This document shows positions 1-8,759 of a stretch of 64,000 bases of DNA, in pieces. The stretch is taken from NCBI GenBank assembly GCA_030247675.1, contig JAOTRX010000008.1, forward strand, positions 186,001 through 250,000. The letters are read 5' to 3'. This DNA comes from Desulforhopalus sp. (lineage in GTDB: Bacteria; Desulfobacterota; Desulfobulbia; Desulfobulbales; Desulfocapsaceae). The position numbers and the translations under genes are program-made. Each line of letters opens with the position of its first letter. The stretch's first letter is position 1. The notes below the pieces were generated by a model. That model worked only from the letters and a program-made list of their open reading frames with translations, made no database searches and was not told where the DNA came from.

Positions 1-383
1 GTCAACGCACCGAGTTCCCGGCTGGCCTTGGCCACAATCGGCGCGGCTCCCGTACCGGTTCCACCGCCCAGTCCGGCTGTGACAAACACCATATCGCTGC
101 CTTTCAGGGCATCTCGAATCTCTTCGAGGGATTCCATGGCAGCCATGTTGCCTGTTTCCGGATCGGCACCGGCACCGAGGCCCTTGGTGATGCCGGGCCC
201 GAGTTGTATACAGATATCAGCCTTCGACAGATTCAGGGCCTGCCTGTCCGTGTTGGCTGCTATGAATTCGACACCCTGAAGCTTATGGGCGACCATGGTA
301 TTGATGGCGTTGCCGCCACCACCTCCGACGCCGATAACCTTCACAACTGCAACGCCTTCTGATTCCGCCATCCTGAACGGCAT
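1..383 (-). CDS. ftsZ: Cell division protein FtsZ (N-terminal part, cut by window edge)
   Basis: Tubulin-like GTPase that forms the cytoplasmic Z ring and recruits the divisome. The visible reading frame starts [11 protein letters not shown] and shows the nucleotide-binding [10 protein letters not shown] segment, the AANTD motif and the [12 protein letters not shown] signature loop, so the GTPase half looks intact. The ATG at 383 is preceded by a GGGGG run five bases upstream; an in-frame ATG at 371 is a weaker choice. It is the last gene of the dcw operon inside the window, and its 3' half lies beyond base 1. The 116 bases up to ftsA (384-499) hold no gene. Confidence 0.97.
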   Translation of the reverse strand, partial: MPFRMAESEGVAVVKVIGVGGGGGNAINTMVAHKLQGVEFIAANTDRQALNLSKADICIQLGPGITKGLGAGADPETGNMAAMESLEEIRDALKGSDMVFVTAGLGGGTGTGAAPIVAKASRELGAL

Positions 384-499
384 GTTTACCCCCTGGTCAA
401 TTCCTGGAACCTGCACCACCAAAATGGTGACAAAACTAGAATATTATCAGTATAGTATATAGCACCACCTTGGCGCCGCTCAAACAAAAAAGGTACCGC

Positions 500-1786
500 T
501 CACATGATTTTTTTAATCCACTCACGCATCCTGCTGAAAACACCGGTGTCCTGTCTTCCCATCTCGTGCTGCTTCTTTCGACCGAAAACAACGAGCCCGG
601 CCGCCGTCGTGCAACGCGGGTTATACAACTCTTCAGTCTTGCCGGTCAAACCGTTGGGATAGCCGATCCGAACCGGGAGATCGAAGATCTGTTCCGCCAA
701 CTCGGCGATATTTGATAGAAGTGCCGTGCCGCCAGTCAGGACCACCCCACCATTAATTTTATTCTTCTGTCCCGAGGCAATCAGTTCCCGGTCGAGAATT
801 TCCAAAATCTCGATGACCCGTGCTTCAAGGATGTCCACCAGCACCTTCTGCGTTACCTTGCGCGGCTCCCGGTCGCCGACGGTTGGCACATCGACCACCA
901 GATTCGGTTTGATGACCGAGGAGATCGCCCCGCCGTAGTCTTCTTTTAGCCGCTCGGCGTCCTGCAAGGGTGTGCGCAAGCCGACCGATAGATCATTGGT
1001 GAGGTTGTGGCCGCCAAGACCAATCTCACAGGTGTGGCGGATGGTCCCGTCACAGAAGACCGCCAGGTCGGTCGTCCCGCCACCGATATCAACAAGAGCG
1101 ACTCCCAGATCCATCTCATCCTTACTGAGCACCGCACTGGCGGCGGCAATCGATTCAAGCACCAGCTCCGCCACTTCCAAGCCGGCCTTGTTGCAGCAGG
1201 TTACCAAATTGTGTACGGCACCGATGTCGGCGGTGACAATATGTACATTGGTCACCAGACGCACCCCAGTCATACCTATGGGGTTCTGGATGCCGGTATG
1301 GTCATCGACCATGTATTCCTGCGGCATGACATGAATGATCCGCTGATTCTCGGAGATCTTCACGGTCCTGGCGGCGGCGACAACTTCGTCGATATCGGCC
1401 TGTTTAATCTCCCGGTTGTTGATTGCCAGTATGCCGGGGCTATTAAAGCCTTTGATGTGATTACCGGCAATGCCGACATACACATACACCGAGCGAAGAT
1501 CACAACCGGCCGATTCCTCGGCAAGCGATACCGCCTCACGAATCGAGTTGACCGTACTTTCGATATTGACCACGACGCCCTTTTTCAAACCTTTGGAGGG
1601 CACCGTGCCTACACCAATCACCTCAACCCGATCCTCAAACATCTCACCGACGACACAGCATATCTTGGTCGTCCCGATATCAAGCCCCACCACCAGTTCA
1701 CCCTGCTCGTGGTGTTGCGAGGCCCTCTTCTCCGGGATGGCATCTTCCTTATCGTCAGTCTCCGTATTTATATTCTTTTCAACCAT
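500..1786 (-). CDS. ftsA: Cell division protein FtsA
   Basis: Actin-like ATPase that tethers FtsZ to the inner membrane and signals to the later divisome. The product is about 428 residues. It has the phosphate-binding VVGLDIGTTKIC segment, the DIGGGTTDLAVF phosphate-2 motif and a GGVVLTGGTALL adenosine motif. It ends in a short basic amphipathic helix (RMREWIKKIM), the usual membrane-targeting sequence. An N-terminal extension of about 30 charged residues precedes the actin fold. The start is uncertain: ATG at 1786 is chosen, but GTG at 1807 is possible and would increase the overlap with ftsQ. Confidence 0.95.
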   Translation of the reverse strand: MVEKNINTETDDKEDAIPEKRASQHHEQGELVVGLDIGTTKICCVVGEMFEDRVEVIGVGTVPSKGLKKGVVVNIESTVNSIREAVSLAEESAGCDLRSVYVYVGIAGNHIKGFNSPGILAINNREIKQADIDEVVAAARTVKISENQRIIHVMPQEYMVDDHTGIQNPIGMTGVRLVTNVHIVTADIGAVHNLVTCCNKAGLEVAELVLESIAAASAVLSKDEMDLGVALVDIGGGTTDLAVFCDGTIRHTCEIGLGGHNLTNDLSVGLRTPLQDAERLKEDYGGAISSVIKPNLVVDVPTVGDREPRKVTQKVLVDILEARVIEILEILDRELIASGQKNKINGGVVLTGGTALLSNIAELAEQIFDLPVRIGYPNGLTGKTEELYNPRCTTAAGLVVFGRKKQHEMGRQDTGVFSRMREWIKKIM

Positions 1787-2795
1787 TGGTTTTTTGTCCC
1801 GAACCACGCTCTACCATGAGAACTCTGTCATTCATATAATCCATCTGTATATAGCCAATTTGCAACAGCAATTCCCTACTGTTTGGTTTTTTGTACAAGG
1901 CCCTGAGTACTTGGATTAACCTTGAATATTTCTGTTTAGTGTTACCACTTCCAAAAAAAATTGGGAATGGGTATTCGACAAGATAGACTACCAAATCGCC
2001 ACTCTTGGCTACGTGCACTTCCGACACTGATTGAATTGGCAGATGCGGATCGTTACCGCGTACTTTCCGAAGAAAGACCAGTACCTCGGACAGGGCTTTT
2101 TCTTTCACCTGTGGATCCTGAATCTCTGCGAGGCCGGTAACAACGGGAAAGTCCATATGGGCACCTGGGCTCACCGCAGAAAAAGCCACGCCGTTGTTGT
2201 CGAGGTACTGCAATTGACTACCCTCGGCACCGGCGTTGTGAAGGAGGGCAATCGGAGCATTTTCCTCGATGGATATCTGCACCTCCGTTGGCCAGCTCCT
2301 TTTCACCTCTGCCTTTGCCACCCACGGCACCGAGGCCAGCTTCGCCTCAATTGCCGAGGTATCGAGGGCAAGAAGACTTGTCTGATGCAGAACTATCCCC
2401 GAGGCCTCAATGATCTTTTCCTTGGAAACCGTCGTACAGCCGACGACTTCTATTTTGTCAATTTTGAACGCGGAGAAGGACTGCAAGCCCTGGCGCACCT
2501 TCTCCCCACCGCCATTCACCCACACAAAAGGCAGCACCAGAATCAACAGCAACACACCGCCAAGCCTTGCGTATAGCCTCTTCCTGCTCACCGGCCTGCT
2601 GTACTCTTCCTGATACGCCCTCTTTTTCGTGTGTATCCGCTGGCGAATCTTGGCAAAATGAAAACGGCGGGATTTGTGACTGCCGGTCTCGGCAGCGGCA
2701 CCTCGGACATGCAGGTCACTCGAAAAAGTCGCATAGCCCGGCTTCTTCTTGCGAAGAATCCGCTCAAAGAGTTTTTTGAATTTTGGCAAAGGCAT
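1779..2795 (-). CDS. ftsQ: Cell division protein FtsQ/DivIB
   Basis: Bitopic inner-membrane protein that links FtsA/FtsZ to FtsL, FtsB and FtsI. The product (about 338 residues) has a long basic cytoplasmic N terminus, one transmembrane helix (LGGVLLLILVLPFVWV) and then a periplasmic POTRA domain (FKIDKIEVVGCTTVSKEKI, then the VPWVAKAEV and RSWPTEVQI strands typical of FtsQ). ATG 2795 lies eight bases after the murB stop and probably relies on reinitiation, since I see no Shine-Dalgarno site. A TTG at 2834 would extend it in frame. FtsQ is kept here although its usual partner pair FtsW/FtsI is altered. Confidence 0.92.
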   Translation of the reverse strand: MPLPKFKKLFERILRKKKPGYATFSSDLHVRGAAAETGSHKSRRFHFAKIRQRIHTKKRAYQEEYSRPVSRKRLYARLGGVLLLILVLPFVWVNGGGEKVRQGLQSFSAFKIDKIEVVGCTTVSKEKIIEASGIVLHQTSLLALDTSAIEAKLASVPWVAKAEVKRSWPTEVQISIEENAPIALLHNAGAEGSQLQYLDNNGVAFSAVSPGAHMDFPVVTGLAEIQDPQVKEKALSEVLVFLRKVRGNDPHLPIQSVSEVHVAKSGDLVVYLVEYPFPIFFGSGNTKQKYSRLIQVLRALYKKPNSRELLLQIGYIQMDYMNDRVLMVERGSGQKTNG

Positions 2796-2803
2796 GGCTT
2801 TTT

Positions 2804-3724
2804 TTATATAAAATGGACTTCGGGTTCGAGGCAAACGCCCCAGTCTTCCTGCACTTTTTTCTGAATTTTGGTCATCAGCCGTAGAACATCGGCAGCGGTT
2901 GCCGAACCGGTGTTGACGAGAAAATTAGCATGCCGCTCTGAAACCATGGCCCCGCCAACCCTCAGTCCTTTCAACCCGCTCGCCTCGATGAGTCTGCCGG
3001 CGCTGTCATTTGGCGGATTCTTAAAAAATGACCCGGCATTGGCATAATCACTTGGCTGAGACACCTTCCTTCGCTCCTGCAAGGTCCTGCAACGGGCCGT
3101 TACCTCAACCGGATCACCGTGCCGGAGTCGTAATCCTACCGCCGCAACCACCGCCCTGCCCTGGTACCGGGAAAATCCCCGCCAGCTCCGATAGGTAAAA
3201 TCCATCTCTTCAGCAGTCAAAGGGATGTCGCCTTCAGCAGTGGTCAGTGTCACGCCCTGCAGTACCGAGGCAATATCGCTGCCCCATGCCCCGGCATTCA
3301 TGATCACCGCCCCGCCGAGAGTTCCCGGTATGCCGCAGGCGAACTCCAAGCCGGTCAACCCCCGCTCGGAATAGCGAACGGCTAGGCGCGACAGGCTGGC
3401 TCCACCACCTATCTGCAACTGCAGCAATCCATCTTCCCCAGCTTCCTCGGCACACTGGGTAAATTCGCCGCCAAGGCGGATTATCACCCCGGCAAAACCT
3501 TCATCGCCCACCAGGAGGTTGGTTCCCTTGCCAAGAACCCGCCAAGAAATATCCTCCTCCGCCAAAAAGGCCAAAAGGGGCTGCAGCTCGGAGCGCAGAT
3601 TCACCTTAATCAGGGCCTCGGCCGGCCCGCCGATGGCAAAAGAGGTGTATCCGGACAAATGGCACTGCCACTGCACCGGTTGCGACAACAGTGCCGAAAG
3701 GGCTTGCCGTTGAGCCGGATTCAC
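2804..3724 (-). CDS. murB: UDP-N-acetylenolpyruvoylglucosamine reductase MurB
   Basis: FAD- and NADPH-dependent enzyme making UDP-N-acetylmuramate from UDP-GlcNAc-enolpyruvate, the second step of peptidoglycan precursor synthesis in the cytosol. The product (306 residues) has the FAD-binding segments [11 protein letters not shown] and [11 protein letters not shown] and the [21 protein letters not shown] motif. NAGSFFKNP carries the catalytic Ser region, and EPEVHFI at the C terminus holds the catalytic Glu. The length suits the short type (MurB-II). GTG 3724 overlaps the murC stop (GTGA), suggesting translational coupling. Confidence 0.96.
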   Translation of the reverse strand: MNPAQRQALSALLSQPVQWQCHLSGYTSFAIGGPAEALIKVNLRSELQPLLAFLAEEDISWRVLGKGTNLLVGDEGFAGVIIRLGGEFTQCAEEAGEDGLLQLQIGGGASLSRLAVRYSERGLTGLEFACGIPGTLGGAVIMNAGAWGSDIASVLQGVTLTTAEGDIPLTAEEMDFTYRSWRGFSRYQGRAVVAAVGLRLRHGDPVEVTARCRTLQERRKVSQPSDYANAGSFFKNPPNDSAGRLIEASGLKGLRVGGAMVSERHANFLVNTGSATAADVLRLMTKIQKKVQEDWGVCLEPEVHFI

Positions 3725-5115
3725 CTGATTGTCCCCGGCTGTTGTCTGAGCAGGTTGAGCAGCTCCTCACCTACCCTGACGATGTTTCCGGCACCGAGGG
3801 TCAACACCAGATCCCCTGCCTTGATTATCGGTAAAAGCTCAGCGGCCATTCTGTCGACCCTGGCGACATACCGGGTGTTGCGCTGACCGTGGTGCATCGT
3901 TGCCGCCAGCAGGCTCTCACTGGTGACGCCCTCAATAGGTTGCTCGCTCGCCGCATAGATATCAGTCATAACAAGATAGTCAGCTTGATGGAAACAGGTC
4001 TGGAACTCCTTAAAGAGTCCTTTGGTCCGCGAGTAACGATGCGGTTGAAACAAGACGACAAGTCGCTTTTCCGGCCAAGCCTGCTTTATTGCCGCAAGGG
4101 TTGCGCGAATTTCCGTGGGATGATGGCCGTAATCGTCTACGACGGTTATGCCGTTAATCTCGCCTTTTTTCTGCATACGCCTCTGCACCCCGGCAAAGCT
4201 CTGCAGAGCCCCTTGGATCTTCTCGAAGGGCAGTTCCAGCTCCATGCCGACACAGACCACCGCCAGGGCGTTATAGACATTGTGCATCCCCGGAGGGACG
4301 ATACTCACCCGGCCCAATTCACCCCCGGCATTTTTTACGGTGAAGTGTACGCGGCCATCCTGCCAGGAAATTTTATCAGCGTAGTAATCGGCCTGCGGCG
4401 TCAGTCCGTAGGTGATCGTCCGCTTCTTTATGGCCGGCAGAATGTCGGCGATGTTCGGATCGTCAAGACAGATAATTGCCGCCCCGTAGAAGGGGATCTT
4501 GTCGATGAACTGCAGAAATGTCTCCTTGATATGGTCAAGATCCCGGTAATAATCGAGATGTTCTAGGTCAATATTGGTGATTACCTCGACCACCGGCGAC
4601 AGTTTCAAAAACGACCCGTCACTTTCATCGGCCTCGGCGACCAGAAACTCGCCTTCGCCGAGCTTGGCATTGCCGCCAAGGGCATCGACCTTGCCGCCGA
4701 TGACGATGGTCGGATCAAGTCCGGCATAGCAGAGCATCCAGCTGACCATGGAGGTCGTCGAGGTCTTGCCGTGACTGCCGGCGATGGCAATGCCGTATTT
4801 TTTCAGGCGCATCAGCTCGGCGAGCATCTCCGCCCGCATGATCACCGGTACATTGGTTTCTCTGGCCTTCACCACCTCCGGATTGTCCGCCGAAATCGCC
4901 GAAGAGGTCACCACCACGTCGGCTCCGGTGATCCAGTCGCTATGATGGCCCTGGTAGACGGCCCCACCCAGACTGGAAAGCTTCCGAGTGATACCGGTGT
5001 CGTTGAGGTCGGAGCCGGAAACCTTGTAGCCGAGATTGAGGAGCAGCTCGGCGATGCCGCTCATGCCGATGCCGCCGATGCCGACAAAATGGATATGTTT
5101 GGTCTTTTTATACAT
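3721..5115 (-). CDS. murC: UDP-N-acetylmuramate--L-alanine ligase MurC
   Basis: ATP-dependent ligase that adds the first L-Ala to UDP-MurNAc. The product (464 residues from ATG 5115) shows the UDP-binding [16 protein letters not shown] segment, the ATP-binding GSHGKTSTT loop, EADESDGSF, and the C-terminal [11 protein letters not shown] and FQPHRYSRT motifs of MurC. A longer frame exists upstream, but [10 protein letters not shown] matches normal family starts and overlaps the murG stop by a few bases. It lies between murG and murB, the standard dcw order. Confidence 0.97.
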   Translation of the reverse strand: MYKKTKHIHFVGIGGIGMSGIAELLLNLGYKVSGSDLNDTGITRKLSSLGGAVYQGHHSDWITGADVVVTSSAISADNPEVVKARETNVPVIMRAEMLAELMRLKKYGIAIAGSHGKTSTTSMVSWMLCYAGLDPTIVIGGKVDALGGNAKLGEGEFLVAEADESDGSFLKLSPVVEVITNIDLEHLDYYRDLDHIKETFLQFIDKIPFYGAAIICLDDPNIADILPAIKKRTITYGLTPQADYYADKISWQDGRVHFTVKNAGGELGRVSIVPPGMHNVYNALAVVCVGMELELPFEKIQGALQSFAGVQRRMQKKGEINGITVVDDYGHHPTEIRATLAAIKQAWPEKRLVVLFQPHRYSRTKGLFKEFQTCFHQADYLVMTDIYAASEQPIEGVTSESLLAATMHHGQRNTRYVARVDRMAAELLPIIKAGDLVLTLGAGNIVRVGEELLNLLRQQPGTIR

Positions 5116-6241
5116 GAGAGGCCTTTCTCTCCAGAATCTGTAAACAACACGCGACAATCTTCTCCGCCGCGTCGGGATATGCCAGCTTTTTCATCGCCAT
5201 GCCCATGGTCGTGAGCTTCCCCACATCACCCATCAATTCCTGGATATTGCCGGCGAGGACCTCGCCGCTAAGCTCTTTTTGCCTGAGCATGACAGCCCCC
5301 CCTCCAGCCACGTAATACTCCCCATTCTTTTCCTGATGGTTGTCGGCAGCCGATGGGTAGGGAATAAGGATGGCAGGCTTTCCCAGCACAGCGATTTCGG
5401 CAAGAGTCGTCGCCCCGGCCCGTGACACCAGTAGATCGGTCTGGCTGTAAATTTCGGCCATATTGGTAAAAAACGGTTGGACCTGCGCCTCAATTCCGCT
5501 CGCTGCATACTGGTCTTTCACCGCCTGAAAATCCTGCTCTCCAGTTTGATGAATAACTCGAATGGTAGCCAGAAAGCCGCCCGGCAACGCCAGGAGACTC
5601 TCCGGTACTAGCCTGTTGATAGCCTGGGCGCCCTGACTTCCGCCCAGAATCAGTAAGGTCTTTTTGCTCGACGGGTTGGTCCGGATTGGTGGATTCTTTG
5701 CCAGATCAAGGATGGTTCTGCGCACCGGATTGCCGGTATAGACCATTTTTTCAGGAGGAAACTCGCCGCCGCTGCCCGGTAGAGACAAGCAGACCTTATC
5801 GACCAAACGACCAAGTTTTTTGTTGGCCAGACCTGGGACCGAGTTCTGCTCATGGATCAGGGCCGGCACCCCAAGAATCTTCCCGGCAAGGACCACTGGT
5901 CCGGTAACGTAGCCGCCAACCCCAAGGATGATGCTGGGACGGAAGCGGCGAATGATCATTGCCGCTTGCCAGCATGAAACCGGCAGGACCGCAATGGCCT
6001 TCAGCAGTTCCAGGGGGCTTTTACCTTTCAGCCCGTAACTCCGTATCTTTTCACTGGTAAAGCCGTATTGAGCCAGACTTCTGGTATCGACCTTCCGTTC
6101 AGTACCGACGAACAGCACCTCGGTTTCCGGAAACTGCCGCTGAAATTCCTGTGCGGCGGCAACCGCCGGGAAAAGGTGTCCCCCGGTTCCGCCGCCGGTA
6201 AGAAGGAGCCTTATTTTTGCGGGTTTGCCAGTCAAGCTCAT
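5108..6241 (-). CDS. murG: Undecaprenyldiphospho-muramoylpentapeptide GlcNAc transferase MurG
   Basis: Membrane-associated glycosyltransferase that converts lipid I to lipid II on the cytoplasmic face. The product is about 377 residues with the MurG signatures [41 protein letters not shown] and [14 protein letters not shown] 6241 overlaps the murD stop (ATGA), so murG follows murD with no space. In most proteobacteria and Desulfobacterota that I know, ftsW sits between these two genes; here it does not. Confidence 0.97.
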   Translation of the reverse strand: MSLTGKPAKIRLLLTGGGTGGHLFPAVAAAQEFQRQFPETEVLFVGTERKVDTRSLAQYGFTSEKIRSYGLKGKSPLELLKAIAVLPVSCWQAAMIIRRFRPSIILGVGGYVTGPVVLAGKILGVPALIHEQNSVPGLANKKLGRLVDKVCLSLPGSGGEFPPEKMVYTGNPVRRTILDLAKNPPIRTNPSSKKTLLILGGSQGAQAINRLVPESLLALPGGFLATIRVIHQTGEQDFQAVKDQYAASGIEAQVQPFFTNMAEIYSQTDLLVSRAGATTLAEIAVLGKPAILIPYPSAADNHQEKNGEYYVAGGGAVMLRQKELSGEVLAGNIQELMGDVGKLTTMGMAMKKLAYPDAAEKIVACCLQILERKASHV

Positions 6242-7626
6242 CACTCCCGGGTAGCAGATGTTTTTGCTCCCTGCAAAGCCAACACCTCTTTTTTGAATTC
6301 GTTCCCCCGGTGGCCATAGCTTTTAAACATATCGAAACTGGCACAGGCCGGCGAAAGGAGCACAACATCACCCGGCCTGGCAACTACGGCGGCAAGGGTT
6401 ACCGCCTCATGCATCGATTTTGCCCATTTGATGTCCACCACATCCGCCAGGGCCTTGGCAATGAGGACCGCCGCCTCGCCGATGACAATCAATTGCCGGA
6501 CCCGGGCTGCCACCAGTTCTCTCAGTAAGCGGTAGTCGTCACCTTTGTCCCGTCCACCGGCAATCAGAATGACATTACCGGGAAACTGCTCCAAGGCCCC
6601 GATTACCGCCCCGGTGTTGGTCGCCTTCGAATCGTTATAATACGAGGCGCCATGAACTTCGCCGACAAACTCGATACGATGCGGCAGCAGACGAAAATCC
6701 CTGAGACCCTGCAATACCTGGGCCGGTGTACAGCCGAGCCGTCGTGCGGCAAGAATTGCCGCTGCGCTGTTTCGAAGACCGACACTATTGGCAAGCGCGG
6801 TTCCAGCCAGCGGGTATTCTTCGATGTAGCCATCAAGATTCACCCGAATCAATCCATCCTTTATAACAGCGGTATCACCTTCTCCACTCCCAAAGCTCTG
6901 AACGTCGCAGAGGAGTCCAGGAGGCAGCGTCCGGCAAAGATCATCATCACCGTTGACGATGGCCAGATCGCCATCCTGTTGATGGGCAAAAAGTCGCATT
7001 TTCGCCTGGGCATATCCCCGCAGACTGCCATGCCGGTCAAGATGATCGGGGGTAACATTGAGCAGCAACCCGACGTTTGGCGCAAAGTCGCCGGCACTTT
7101 CCAGCTGAAAGCTGGACACCTCGACAACTACCATGTCGTAATCATCGGGGTTACAAAGAAATTCATACAGCGGGGTGCCGATATTGCCTCCGACAAAGAC
7201 CTTTTTCCCGGATGCGGTCAACAATTCGCCAATGAGGGTCGTTACGGTAGTTTTGCCATTGGTGCCGGTAATCGCCACAACCGGCACGGTAATGGCGCCG
7301 GAGGCCACCGCAAGCTCTCCAGCCATCCCCACCCCGGCATCGCGCAAGGAGGTGATCAGCGGCAAGGCCAGATCGACACCGGGGCTGAGCAAGACAAGAT
7401 CGGCCCAACGCAAGAAATCAAAGCTGTGGCCACCCGCCTCCCAGGCAACCCCGGTGTCCTTCAAGAACTGCTCTTCATCGGCGACAAAGTTCGGCACCGG
7501 CCTGGCGTCCGACACCCGTACAACGGCACCACATTGCAGCGCGAATTTTACTGCGGCCCTGCCAGAAATACCAAGACCGAGAACCGCTACCTTTGTCCCT
7601 TGAGATATCATATTGTTGTTTATCAT
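6241..7626 (-). CDS. murD: UDP-N-acetylmuramoylalanine--D-glutamate ligase MurD
   Basis: Cytosolic Mur ligase adding D-Glu to UDP-MurNAc-L-Ala. The product (461 residues) has the Rossmann-type start VAVLGLGISGRAA, the ATP loop ITGTNGKTTVTT, the EVSSFQLE motif, NVTPDHLDRH with the carbamylated-lysine neighbourhood, YNDSKATN and the C-terminal LLSPACASFDMF motif. Its ATG overlaps the mraY stop and its stop overlaps the murG start, so mraY-murD-murG appear to be translated as one coupled block. Confidence 0.97.
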   Translation of the reverse strand: MINNNMISQGTKVAVLGLGISGRAAVKFALQCGAVVRVSDARPVPNFVADEEQFLKDTGVAWEAGGHSFDFLRWADLVLLSPGVDLALPLITSLRDAGVGMAGELAVASGAITVPVVAITGTNGKTTVTTLIGELLTASGKKVFVGGNIGTPLYEFLCNPDDYDMVVVEVSSFQLESAGDFAPNVGLLLNVTPDHLDRHGSLRGYAQAKMRLFAHQQDGDLAIVNGDDDLCRTLPPGLLCDVQSFGSGEGDTAVIKDGLIRVNLDGYIEEYPLAGTALANSVGLRNSAAAILAARRLGCTPAQVLQGLRDFRLLPHRIEFVGEVHGASYYNDSKATNTGAVIGALEQFPGNVILIAGGRDKGDDYRLLRELVAARVRQLIVIGEAAVLIAKALADVVDIKWAKSMHEAVTLAAVVARPGDVVLLSPACASFDMFKSYGHRGNEFKKEVLALQGAKTSATRE

Positions 7627-8702
7627 CGCAGTTTCAGGGTGGCAATGGCAAAAAGGCCGAGAACTATTGAGACAATCCAGAATCGCACCACGACCTTCGG
7701 CTCATGCCAGCCCTTCTTCTCGAAGTGATGATGAAAAGGGGCCATGAGAAAGATTCGCTTGCCGTTGGTGAGTTTGAAATATCCTACCTGCATGATAACC
7801 GAGAGTGCCTCCATGACAAAGATTCCACCAACAATCGCCAGGAGAAATTCTTGCTTGATGATGATGGCGATGGAACCGAGCGCCCCGCCAAGGGCGAGTG
7901 CCCCGACATCCCCCATGAACATCTGCGCTGGATAGGCATTAAACCACAAAAAGCCAAGACACGCCCCGACAATCGTTCCGCAGAAAATCGCCAGCTCACC
8001 GCTGCCGGCCACGTAAGGCAATTGCAGGTAATCGGCCAGCACCACATGTCCCGCCAGGTAAGAAAAGACCAGGTACACTGCCGCGGTCACCACGGTAGGC
8101 CCCGCCGCCAAACCATCAAGACCATCGGTGAGGTTGACCGCGTTCGATGAGCCGACAATGACCAAAATGGCGAAAACAACATAAAACCAGCCAAGGTCTG
8201 GCCGCAAATTTTTAAAGAATGGAAAACTCAGGTGACCATCAAACCCCGGATGCAGGTAGATACATATCCCGACCACTGTGGCGCCGATCAGCTGCAGAAT
8301 CAACTTTCCTTTGGCACTCAATCCTTTGGAATTCTTCTTCTTGATTTTACGCATATCATCGACGCAGCCGATTGCACCGTAAAACAGGGTGATGAATACC
8401 CCGAGCCAAACCAACAGGCCATCAAGACGAGCCCAGAGCAACGTTCCAAGGGTTATCGCCGTAATTATGAGCACACCACCCATGGTCGGCACGCCCTGTT
8501 TGGCGAGATGGGTGGCCGGCCCATCATCGCGAACCACCTGGCCAATCTGAAGACGGCGCATGGTCCGGATAAAGAGCGGACCAAAAACTACCATTATTAA
8601 AAACGCCGTAACTGCGGCGCCAATCGATCTAAAGGTTATATATCTAAATACATTTAGAAAATTCAGATCAGTATGCAGTGGATACAAGAGATGATACAGC
8701 AT
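7623..8702 (-). CDS. mraY: Phospho-N-acetylmuramoyl-pentapeptide transferase MraY
   Basis: Polytopic inner-membrane enzyme that moves phospho-MurNAc-pentapeptide to undecaprenyl phosphate, giving lipid I. The product has about ten hydrophobic segments and the catalytic signatures GCVDDMRK, NAVNLTDGLDGLA and NAYPAQMFMGDVGAL, and ends MAPFHHHFEKKGW...VVRFWI as usual. ATG 8702 gives MLYHLLYPLH and 359 residues, the normal family start and length; a TTG at 8750 would add 16 residues without family support. It lies 57 bases after the murEF stop. Confidence 0.97.
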   Translation of the reverse strand: MLYHLLYPLHTDLNFLNVFRYITFRSIGAAVTAFLIMVVFGPLFIRTMRRLQIGQVVRDDGPATHLAKQGVPTMGGVLIITAITLGTLLWARLDGLLVWLGVFITLFYGAIGCVDDMRKIKKKNSKGLSAKGKLILQLIGATVVGICIYLHPGFDGHLSFPFFKNLRPDLGWFYVVFAILVIVGSSNAVNLTDGLDGLAAGPTVVTAAVYLVFSYLAGHVVLADYLQLPYVAGSGELAIFCGTIVGACLGFLWFNAYPAQMFMGDVGALALGGALGSIAIIIKQEFLLAIVGGIFVMEALSVIMQVGYFKLTNGKRIFLMAPFHHHFEKKGWHEPKVVVRFWIVSIVLGLFAIATLKLR

Positions 8703-8759
8703 ATGCTTTACAGCTCGCGGTAGACTTTTAATAAGCTTGACGGCCGGCAATCGCCCTGA

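Noticed and set aside
1007-1819. Plus-strand reading frame of 270 codons opposite ftsA
   Set aside because: It lies fully antisense to a well-conserved ftsA and has no family features; long antisense frames are common in GC-rich genes.
6652-7728. Plus-strand reading frame of 358 codons opposite murD and the end of mraY
   Set aside because: Antisense to two genes with complete motifs; its translation shows no recognisable domain or ribosome site.
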